Positions 8,968 through 18,300 of a stretch of 64,000 nucleotides of DNA are shown one piece after another. The stretch lies in assembly GCA_964598225.1 (NCBI GenBank), contig CAZRBG010000024.1, forward strand, positions 1 to 64,000, read 5' to 3'. The position numbers and the translations under genes are program-made. Within the stretch, counting starts at the first letter, position 1, and the number at the start of each line of letters is the position of its first letter. This DNA is from SG8-4 sp964598225. Lineage in GTDB: Bacteria > Planctomycetota > Phycisphaerae > Sedimentisphaerales > Anaerobacaceae. Below the pieces are notes generated by a model. The model saw nothing but the letters and a program-made list of their open reading frames with translations. It had not been told where the DNA came from and searched no databases.

Positions 8968-9516
8968 TCAATCAAATAAGAACATCGCCATCGCTGCTGT
9001 TGTTGTCCACAGACCCTCCTGTCCCTTGGCGGTTTGGGTTATATTGCTCGTTCTAATGAACAGGCCGCTCGATTTATACGCCTGCTCCTTTTCCGACCAG
9101 GCTTTATCCGGGTCTAACTCCATCCCCAACGTTGTTCCGAGCATCCCGGCGGCCAGGTCCTCGGCCATGTCTCCGGCCTGCTGCCTGTTCATGCCGTGGG
9201 CGTGAACTTCGCTGAGGTACCCCCACTTTTCCTTTTCTCTGGGAACCGCCACGCCTATCGAAGACGCAACCAGTCTTCCGTGTTCGCTGGTGTCGGCTCG
9301 CGCCAGGACGCAGTAACATATCTGGCCCGGGATTAACTTCGTAAGCCCGTTTTCCCGGCTGACAATCTTGCACTTGGGCGGCAGGATCGAGGAGACCTGA
9401 ACAAGGTTCTGTTGAGCTACCCCCGCCTTCCGAAGGGCCTGCTCAAATGACTTGAGCTGATACTTATGGCGTCCGACTCCCTTGGTCAGGAACACTCCCG
9501 TGGGAACGAGGTTCAT
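8968..9516 (-). CDS. pdaD: Pyruvoyl-dependent arginine decarboxylase
   Basis: A proenzyme of 182 residues that cleaves itself to form a pyruvoyl cofactor and then converts arginine to agmatine. The cleavage site VQVSSILPP is at residues 40-48, with self-processing expected between Ser42 and Ser43. The N-terminal GVFLTKGVGRHKYQLKSFEQ and the later SIGVAVPREKEKWGYLSEVH are family blocks. The frame extends to a GTG at 9594, but that codon lies within the predicted promoter; ATG 9516 has GGAG at six bases and gives the usual length. It is the first gene of the operon agmatine, putrescine, polyamine. Confidence 0.9.
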   Translation of the reverse strand: MNLVPTGVFLTKGVGRHKYQLKSFEQALRKAGVAQQNLVQVSSILPPKCKIVSRENGLTKLIPGQICYCVLARADTSEHGRLVASSIGVAVPREKEKWGYLSEVHAHGMNRQQAGDMAEDLAAGMLGTTLGMELDPDKAWSEKEQAYKSSGLFIRTSNITQTAKGQEGLWTTTAAMAMFLFD

Positions 9517-9573
9517 CATATACTCCTGCATTTTGGGGTCTGTTAAGTTTCTTTTGCCTACTAAAGCCTCACA

Positions 9574-9601
9574 AAAATAGCGACTTTCTAACACAAGTCA
9601 A
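9574..9601 (-). promoter_or_regulatory. Predicted sigma-70 promoter of the polyamine operon
   Basis: On the minus strand TTGACT (9601-9596) is followed after 16 bases by TATTTT (9579-9574). Transcription would begin near 9567, giving a leader of about 50 bases before the pdaD start at 9516. It excludes the upstream GTG at 9594 as a start. Confidence 0.55.
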
Positions 9602-9716
9602 CTCTTTTCTCAGCAGAAAATCAGGTTCTGACAACAGGCTCACAATTACGGAAACGTGGCTTATTACATTCAAAAGCAACAACCGTCGGAACACATTTCT
9701 CAGGCGCAGTGAATTT

Positions 9717-9745
9717 TTGACAAACGAGCTGGTTTTCATTATAAT
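9717..9745 (+). promoter_or_regulatory. Perfect consensus sigma-70 promoter of the TPR/ExbBD locus
   Basis: TTGACA at 9717-9722, a 17-base spacer and TATAAT at 9740-9745, matching the housekeeping consensus at all twelve positions. Transcription should start near 9752, leaving an untranslated leader of about 225 bases before the ATG at 9977. It is divergent from the polyamine-operon promoter. Confidence 0.75.
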
Positions 9746-9787
9746 ATCGAGTCGTAAGGAAACAAAACACAAGTCAGAAAAGTGCAG

Positions 9788-9880
9788 TAGATCAGCAAGG
9801 AACGGTTTGCAGAGACCGGGTGTGTCTGAGTTGTAAACCGACGGGGACGGAGTCTTGGAAGTTCCCGGCTTTGTGATCTA
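9788..9880 (+). ncRNA. Predicted three-way-junction leader RNA (riboswitch-like)
   Basis: Between the promoter and the first TPR gene the leader can fold as a closed three-way junction. P1 pairs TAGATCA (9788-9794) with TGATCTA (9874-9880) and, past a bulged G, CAAGG (9796-9800) with CTTTG (9869-9873). P2 pairs GGTTTGCA (9804-9811) with TGTAAACC (9832-9839), with an inner AGAC/GTCT step. P3 pairs GGGGAC (9843-9848) with GTTCCC (9861-9866). Downstream, CATCTC (9896-9901) can pair with GAGATG (9946-9951) just before the ribosome site GGAG at 9967, a possible expression platform. It does not match the TPP, c-di-GMP-I, purine or cobalamin consensus as I know them. No covariance test was possible. 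Confidence 0.45.
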
Positions 9881-9976
9881 TGGGGGACTGTTGCTCATCT
9901 CCTTATTTATCCGACTATTATCAAGCCCGCGATGTGCAAGCCTTAGAGATGGTCATGCCTGCTATCGGAGAACTGA

Positions 9977-12304
9977 ATGCAAACTCAACAAACACGTAAT
10001 CTAAAATTGACCGCTGCAGCAAGGCAAGCCGTTATTCTATCTTTGGCGGTCTTATTCTCGGCCGCGTCGGCACAGCCCGGCGGCCGCAGCTCACTGGTAG
10101 AGGACCGCGCGGCGAAAAAACTCCTTGGAGCGGGCGACGCCAGGTACGAAGCGGACGAATTCAGGCAGGCCGTCGAGGTTTGGCAATCGGTGATTGAGCG
10201 ATATCCTCGAAGCCGCGTGCGGTTCGAAGCTCACGTGCGGCTGGGCAATTACTTCCTCGAACGCGAGCGCGCCTATGATCGCGCGAGGGTCCGGTTCAAC
10301 TCGGTCATCACCGAAGACAATCCCGACGAGCAGCAAAAGGCTGATGCGACGCTGAAGATGGGAATCTGTTTCTACGAGGCGGGGAATTTCGGCAAATCGT
10401 TCCAGGTTCTGCGCGACGTGATCGCGAAGTATCCCGTCAGCGAGCAAGTCAATCAGGCGTATTATTACATCGGGCTGGGCCATTTCCAGTTGGGGCATTA
10501 CCACCGTGCGATTGATGCCCTGGAAAAAGTCGGTACTGCGCTCAGCGAGGGAGAAGGAAAGGTCGAGAAGGTCGAAGCGGGCAAACACTTGTATGTCAAG
10601 ATTGACGATGCCGATCTGGCCGCTCTGGAGCCGGGGCATGAGATTCGCGTTCGCTGCACGGTTGCCGGCGGAGACGCCGAGACGGTCAGTTGTTTTTGCG
10701 TAGGCCGAAACGTTCGGTTAGCGCTGGGCACGATTCCGACGCGCCTGGGCAGACCGGTCCCCGGCAACGGACAGCTCGAGGTAAAGGGTGACGATAAAGT
10801 CACCGTCACGTACATCGACCGGCAGACGGCAGACAAAAATTTCGATCAGGACGTCATTTGTGAAGTGACGGTCGTGGGCGATGCGGTTGTGCGTATTACC
10901 GATGGAGCATACGCGAGCACGCTGCACGGCGTCGTGCTGGGAAAGCCTGTGAATATAGAGGTCAGCGACCCCGACCTTGATGTGACGGACGGCAGTGACA
11001 AAATAAACGCTCTGGTCGAAGTGTTTCGCGCTAAAACAGATGAAGAACTGGAAGCCGAAACTCCCGCCGCTGGATCAAAGGGGGAAAAAGGCACAACGGC
11101 GGAACAACAAAACGGGCCCCAAATAGATCGCTTTAGACTGATAGACCGCCTAACGATCAAGTTAATCGAAGCGAAAACGGAACGTCGGATTCCTGTGATC
11201 GCCGCGCGAGAAGATGACAAAGCAACGATAACCGATCAGGCTAACCAAAACAAATCAGCGGAAACCGAAGATGACCCGGTCCACACCGGTGTATTTCGCG
11301 CCAAGGCGCCGCTTGTAAAATCACAAGAAGTTGATCAGCAGGACGCTTTACTACAGGCGAGGCCGGGCGATACCATTCGAGTTACTTACGAAGACCGGCG
11401 TCACAGCGGTGAAGGCGTCAGGAATGTACAGGCCCGGGCACGTTCGATCGAGGGCAGCCTCGGCGGTGTACATGTGACGAAATCACAGATTTCGGATCAG
11501 GAGCTTCGCATCAGAACCAAACTCAAGACGGCCGACGCCCTGACGAACATCGGAAACCGCTACAAGGAGTTCGGCCTGAAGGAAAACGCCGACGCCAAGT
11601 ACGAACAGGCTTTGCAGGTTTGTGAGGCAATAGTCACAGAAGCGAGAAGGCTCGGCGGCAGTCTGCTGGAAGAGACCTACGTGCAGCTCTGGCAAACTTA
11701 TTTCGAGATGGACAATCTGTCTCTGGCAGCAGCAATGGCCCAGCGGCTGCAGCGTGAATTTCCCACCAGTGGATTTGTGGACGATGCTCTACTCCGGTTG
11801 GCACAGGTGGCTCGCAAATCCGGCGATTACCGCCGGGCGATCGGCATCTATAATCGGCTTGCAAATATGGAGGCGAGTCAGTTCCGAGGCGAAGCCCAGT
11901 TCGGAATCGCCGGCTGCTATGAATTAATGGCCGACGAAGCAGAGGCGAACGAAAAAAACGCCACCGAGCTGCGTGACCGGGCTTTCCAGGAATACAAGAA
12001 AGTATTGGACAACTTCCCGGAAAGCGGGCGCGTCGGCGAAGCCGTCTCGAAGATGGCCGCATACTATTACCAACAGAAGGATTACTCCCGAGCGATCGAC
12101 ACGTTCGAGACCGTACTGACGAATTATCCCGATGCCAAATTCATTGACGTGATCCTGTTCAACTACGGACGCTGCCTGTATCGAATGGAGCGAAAGTCCG
12201 AAGCGCGACGGCGATTCGAGCAGCTACTCGCAGATTATCCTGAAAGCGAACTGGCCGCAGACGTCAAAAAGATTTCCGAAACATTAGCGGACGCCGGCTT
12301 CTAA
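9977..12304 (+). CDS. Secreted TPR protein with beta-sandwich insert
   Basis: A 775-residue protein with a signal peptide (hydrophobic LTAAARQAVILSLAVLF, likely cleavage after SAASA at residue 32), so probably periplasmic. Residues 45-190 form TPR units (AGDARYEADEFRQAVEVWQS; YYYIGLGHFQLGHYHRAIDAL). Residues about 200-510 are beta-rich, with acidic modules such as PVNIEVSDPDLDVTD, VHTGVFRAK and RPGDTIRVTYEDRRHSGEGV. TPR units resume from 525 to the end (EYKKVLDNFPESGRVGEAVS). The same TPR/beta-module/TPR plan recurs in the next, much larger protein. TPRs bind proteins, so a scaffold role is likely. The ATG has GGAG at six bases. It is the first gene of the ExbBD locus. Confidence 0.7.
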   Translation: MQTQQTRNLKLTAAARQAVILSLAVLFSAASAQPGGRSSLVEDRAAKKLLGAGDARYEADEFRQAVEVWQSVIERYPRSRVRFEAHVRLGNYFLERERAYDRARVRFNSVITEDNPDEQQKADATLKMGICFYEAGNFGKSFQVLRDVIAKYPVSEQVNQAYYYIGLGHFQLGHYHRAIDALEKVGTALSEGEGKVEKVEAGKHLYVKIDDADLAALEPGHEIRVRCTVAGGDAETVSCFCVGRNVRLALGTIPTRLGRPVPGNGQLEVKGDDKVTVTYIDRQTADKNFDQDVICEVTVVGDAVVRITDGAYASTLHGVVLGKPVNIEVSDPDLDVTDGSDKINALVEVFRAKTDEELEAETPAAGSKGEKGTTAEQQNGPQIDRFRLIDRLTIKLIEAKTERRIPVIAAREDDKATITDQANQNKSAETEDDPVHTGVFRAKAPLVKSQEVDQQDALLQARPGDTIRVTYEDRRHSGEGVRNVQARARSIEGSLGGVHVTKSQISDQELRIRTKLKTADALTNIGNRYKEFGLKENADAKYEQALQVCEAIVTEARRLGGSLLEETYVQLWQTYFEMDNLSLAAAMAQRLQREFPTSGFVDDALLRLAQVARKSGDYRRAIGIYNRLANMEASQFRGEAQFGIAGCYELMADEAEANEKNATELRDRAFQEYKKVLDNFPESGRVGEAVSKMAAYYYQQKDYSRAIDTFETVLTNYPDAKFIDVILFNYGRCLYRMERKSEARRRFEQLLADYPESELAADVKKISETLADAGF

Positions 12305-12340
12305 GAAGCTGGATCGCACGTTTTGCAGAGACCCTAAGCT

Positions 12341-15300
12341 ATGACAAAACTATTTCATCCTTCGTTTCTGTCGCTATTCTTACTTTTAGCTTCATTCGTA
12401 AACGCAGGGTGGGGCTTGCCCCACCATTACATCTCGGTGGGGCAACTCGTTCGGCTTCGCTCAGGGCAGGTCCCGCCCTACCTCCTGCTGAGTTCGATTG
12501 CCTCTGCAGAATCGACAACCACCGACGATGTCAACCGTGAGGCTACCAGGCTGGAGGCCGAGCTTGGAAAATATAAAGCTACGTCAGCACGCGCTGCCGA
12601 TCCGATGGCAGCTTTAGTAGATTTGTACTACGAAAACGGCCGGGTGTTCGGACTTGTCCGGGTCGCACAGAAGTTCGTCGCCTCCCGTCCGGCGGACAGC
12701 CGGCACAAAGATATAATGCTAAAATTGATCGACGGCCTGCAGGTGGCGTCGCGAAATGAAGATTTTATCGCGGCATGTCGCCAGTTTCTGGATCGATACC
12801 CGTCGGCGCCGCAGTGTGCGGCGATTGAAGTTCGGCTGGCCCGAACGCTGCATCTGGGCAAGGATCGAGTTGCCGCCGCCGATGCGTACCGGGCGATCTG
12901 GCGTCGCCAGCCGATGACTGAGGCGGGCCGAAACGCGGGAGTGACCGCCTGTGAGTTATATGCGGCTGCCGGGGGTAAAAACGTCACAACCGCCGCCGAA
13001 CTGGCCGGAGAAATGTTCGACCGCGTTAAAGGGGACGAATTCAGAAAGCACGTGGGCTTATGGGCGTTCGAGCAGTGGCGACGGGTCGGCCAGTGGACCA
13101 AGAGCAATGTCATCGGCAACGCTATCCTCAAGCAAAAGCTGGTCGGAATGGACTCATCTGTAAACAAAGAAGCCCTCTGGCGGCTCAACCGGGACATGGC
13201 GGACAACTACCAGCGGCAGAAGCAGTACGCCAATGCAGTGCTCAGCCTGGAAAGATGCCGCAAGATCCGTGATGACGATCCCGGTGTCCATTATCGGTTG
13301 ATAGAGCGGATGTTTAACGCCGGCGCCGAGCCGAACGAAATGAAGCCGGTCATCGACGAATACGTGCGAAAGTACCCCGGCCGCGAGGACAAATACACGA
13401 GACAAATCCTGCTGGCTCAGTCGTATCTCAGGAATGAAGGGAAGGCAAAAGGCCTCGACCTGCTCGAGAAGCTGCTTGCTTTCGAGGCTCGTTACCACAA
13501 CAGCGCCTCTGTATTCGTTCGCACTAACGGCACGCAGCCGGCTCAACTCGCCGAGACGGAACGAGTGCTTCTCAGCGCGATCGAAAAAAATGAAAAAGAC
13601 GCGTGGTATCTGCGCTATGTGCTCGGCTTCGAGTTGTATCGCGACCGTATGAAAAATCCCGGCAAAGCCCGCCGGGTATTGAGGGAGTATATTTCTCAGT
13701 CGCCGGTTGATAACAGCCATTCTCGAAATGTTATCTCCTGGCTGTTGAACAACGCTGCCAATGAAGATAAGTTTCGTTCCGACGTTGCGCTTATTATCGA
13801 AGCTCGCAAAGAGAACATTCACATGGATGATTTTCGCGGCTATCTCGGCGAGTGGGCTAAACAGGCCAGGCGCAAGGCCAAAAAGTCCTCCGAGAAGCGC
13901 CAAAGAGCAGTTTACGTCGTGAAAGAGCTGGCCCGGGCCAACGAAGATCCGATAGTCAGTTTCTGGCTGAAGTTTCTCGGCAACCGCCGGGGCAGGCCGG
14001 ACGTGAGCGTGCAGCAAGAATTACTTGCTCCGGCAATATTCGACCAACTAAACGACGCGACGGCCCGGAAGCTTCTGCGAGAACTGGCCGGTTACTATCG
14101 CAGCCGGTCGCACAATCAAAGATCGAAGTCGGTTCCGTTCTATGCCCGGCTCGTCGAGCGTTTCCCAAAAGAATTCTCCGCCGCCGTTGATTATCTGCGC
14201 GGCGCGACCGATTACGGCTCGGCAAAAGACGCCGCGAAGGCGGCACGGCACGTTCTGACCTTCGAGCCCGACAATCAGGGATATGCCGATCTATGGCGCC
14301 GGCTTCTGGTCGCCGCCGACAAGGCTAAGGACGACGCACTGGCGGAAAAAGCCTATTCCTGGATTGTGCGGTCCCGGCGGCAGTCCGGGCTTGATCCGGG
14401 TTACGCCGCGGGTATCGGTGATATTCTGGCCCGGCGCGGGATGGAAAAGCAGGCCGTTGACTACTGGACCGTATACTGCTCTTACGACCGGACACATTCG
14501 GAATCGCGTGAGTGCGCCAGACGGCTGATGACCAAAATGGAAACCTCCGACGAGCGGATATCGTTCCTGCAGGAAATGTTCGAGTACGACACTGATTACT
14601 ATGGCCGCTACGCCCTTTGGCTTGGTCGGGAATATTATGCCCTGGGAGATTTCGACGGTTTCGAGAAGATAATGCGAAAAGCCCTTACCCGCCGGGGCCG
14701 GCGTCCCTTCCGCGACTGGGATATGTCCGCGCGGGACCTCTACGATCTGGTGGCCAACTGCCGCGACCGCAAAGATATTTCAGATGAGAACAAACGGCGA
14801 GTATTTTCAGTTGCCCGGGATATGAAGCTCGACTGGGCTTCCTCAGTCGGATCCTTGGCATTGCTTGAGATGACGCATCGAGATGCGAAGCCGCCGATTG
14901 AGCGTCTGCTCGATTACCAGGCCACGACTCGTATTCTGTCGGACGGCTCGTGGCGATGGGACCGTTTGATGACCTACGCTCAGGCTCTGCTGACAGAAGA
15001 CGATCACATGGCCGCAGCAACGCTAATCACCGGAATGCTCGCCAATATCGACAATGTAGACGCAAGACGAAAGTCCGAAGGCCGCCAACTCGTAGCGGAG
15101 AGTTACTCGCGAATCGGGGACGTTGGCTTAACGATTGACGAAAGCAGCCCCGTCGGGCCTTTACTTCACGCCGCACTATATTTGAGATTGGGTGACGAAG
15201 CACAGGCTTTGGAAACGTATCAGGCGAACAGCAACCTCTTTGACAAACACCGCGACGAGGTGCCCATCGACTTGCTGACGTTTGTCTGCGAGAGCTACGT

Positions 15301-18300
15301 CGCCGCCGGCGGTGACGAAAATCACGAGCGTGCCGAAGGGATCCTTCGCGACTGGATCGTCAAGAACAGCGAATCCGAGCAGTTCGGCGACGACGCCAAA
15401 GCCGAAATCCAGCTCTTGCTGGCGAAGAACTTTTCCAAAGCCCGGCGCTACGACCTTGCCCGCAGCGAGTACACCACGGTCATTAACAGATATCCCGATA
15501 CGGCTCAGGCGTTGGAAGCGGAGTTCGGCGTCGGCGAGACGTTCATGGCCCAGAAGGTATACGATCAGGCGGAGCTTATTTTCGAGGAGCTCGCGAACCG
15601 TCGTGAGGCCGATGTCGTCGTAAGGGCGGAGTTCCTTCGCGGCGTGCTTGCATATCGTCGCGGCGAGAGGGACGAGGCTCGCGATATTTTCCGAACGGTT
15701 CTCGAAAGAGTTCCGGATGTCGACCTGGCCAACCAGGCGCTGTTTCATCTGGCCGAGGTCTATGGTGACCAGGAGAGATACATCGACCAGTTGAACCTTT
15801 TGCGGACAGTCGGGCGTCTGGGCCGGCGCAGCAAGCGGTGGCACGCCCCCGGGGTCGCATTGTCGATCGTCGTGCAGGACAGCGATCTCGGCATCAGCCG
15901 TGGGCACAGCAGGATACCCGTAATCGTGACGACTGAACCGGGAGGCGATTCGGAAATGATCTATTTGGTCAGCGGCGGTGCGGGCAAGGGGCTTTTCCGC
16001 GCAGATCTCGAAACGCAGCTCGGCCGCGTTAAGCAAAACGACAGAGTGCTCCAGCTCAGCGGTCGAGACGCGGTTCGATGTGACTATCCGGAGCAGTTTA
16101 AACAAGAATTTCGCCGCGTGCCGCTGTCGGACGTCGATATTCGCGTAGCGTCCGATGCTGACTTCAAAGTGGCCGGCAGCAAAATCGTCGATGAAGAGGA
16201 CGAGGACTTCAGTCAACAGCTTGAGCGCGAAGAAAGTGCCGAGCAGGAGGAGCTCCGCGTTTCGCAGTTGCGCCCCGCCAATCAGGTTAAGCCGGGCAAT
16301 CTAATCTATATGCGGGTCAAAGACGTAGACCGTGATCTGTCGGATGAGCTCGATCAGGTAGTAGTCAAGCTGGCCGCCGAAAGCGGCGACGAGGTGCAGG
16401 TGTCGCTGATCGAGACCGGGCCGCACGACGGCGTTTTCGAGGGGACCGCCCGAACCGATGAGCTGCCTGCCGGTGCGCTTGCGACAGACGCGGCGATCGA
16501 GTACGGTCCGCTTAGGGCGATTGATCGCGATCCGAACACGTACTGGCTCAGCGAGCCGGATGGTGTTACCCCGAAAACACTCACCGTCGATATGAAAGAG
16601 CTAAACCGAGTCTCCCGAATGAGGATTTCGACCCCCTCTGCCGAACGAAATGCCCCGGTTCGCGGCGAAATATACGGGAGCAACGACGGGCGATTCTGGT
16701 TTCGGCTTGCGAGCAACCCGGCGCGTCCGGCGGCGGAGCCGGTAGCCGGCGAGTATGGACAGATGACCCGACGGGTCTATTCCGGCTACTATGCAAGATA
16801 CAGAAAATGGGACCAGGTAGTTGCTCTGAGCAAGAATACCCAGCCAATCGACGAAGCCGGGACCAACGAACTGAGATGGCAGCGACCGCAAGCCGACGAG
16901 AAGTCGAAACGCCCTTTTGCTGTTATCTGGCACGGCAAGCTCGTGCAGCAGCGCGACGGGGCGGCCAGGATTGCCGTCCAGGGAGAACTGACCGCGGTCA
17001 CCATGGACGGCAGACTGGAACTGGACATTGGTCCGGGGAATAGGTCCGTTGACGTCTGGCTGGAGCGGGGCGCGCACGATCTGACTGTTTTTTGCGCCGA
17101 ATCACGCGATTCCAAACGGGTCGGAGCAACTTTCGCCCGGGCGAGCCGGGATGCCGCTGAGGTAGTTATGATGCCGTTTAGAGCATCCGATTTCGATTTG
17201 CAACAGTCATTTGCACAACCGGCGAAGGCGCGCGAGCCGGTGGAGGCCGATTTCGGCGATACGCATTGGACCCTGCAGATTCCGCCGCAGGAGCTTCGCT
17301 ACGTCAGACTCGTTGTCGAAGAATACATCGGCGAGGCGGTCGCTGTCAACAATTTCGAGATTGGTGGCGGAACGCCCGACGAGATATACATCCCGACCGA
17401 TGCCGATGTGCTTTCGCTTGCGACGAACGGCATCCTCGAAATCGCCGGCGGCGACATCGTCACCGCCAGCTACACCGACGAGTTCACTCAGCGCGAATCG
17501 GCCGCCGGCCGATTGCTGACAGCCGAGCTGACCGCGACCTATTTCAATGCCGACGTTGTGCCGATTGCGTACGATTTCGTCAGGCAGCGTAACGGAGCGG
17601 TTACCGAGATAAGAAAGCAGTTGATGCGAGTCGAGCCGGGCGAGAGGATCATCGCGGAGATAACAGACTACGACCGGGATGAAACGACTAAGCGAGACAC
17701 CGTTCAATTCGAAGTTTCGGTAAACGACGGCGAGCCTCTCAACCTGACGGCGACCGAAACAGAAGAGTATTCCGGCACATTCACAAAGGAGATAGACACC
17801 GCCGCCGACGCGGATCCCAACCGACTTACCGTCAAACGCGGCGACCGCATTTATCTACGGTACCACGATTCGCAGAACACGTTCCCGGGCCACGGCGTTC
17901 GGCGTGAAGCAATTGTATACGTTAATACTCCCACCGAAGGTCAAATCCGCATCCTCGAGAGCCGATTCATTCCCGCCGATCCGGAGAAGAAAACAAAGCC
18001 GCAATTCATTTACGAGATTCCCGCCGAGGATTCGGATGTAAGCGGCATTGCCGTGGAGGCCCCGCTTACGGTCGAAGTGATCGATCCCGACGCCGCCACA
18101 GACAGTAGAAGCGAGGTCATCGTCAAGCTTGAGACGACGGACGGAGACATTCTCGACGTTGCATGTGTTGTTTCCGCCGCGTTGGATGAGAGCATTCCAA
18201 CGACGACCGGCGTTTCTGGCGATCTGGTTGCTCTGGAAAAGGGGCGCTTTATCGGCCAGGTTGTCATGCAGCTCGGCGGCAAGGACAGTCCGGATCTCAT

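Noticed and set aside
9806..12333. The 12-mer TTTGCAGAGACC occurs upstream of both the 775-aa and the 2460-aa TPR genes (9806-9817 and 12322-12333).
   Set aside because: The distances to the start codons differ greatly and the first copy is part of helix P2 of the leader RNA; one shared 12-mer is not enough to call a regulatory site.
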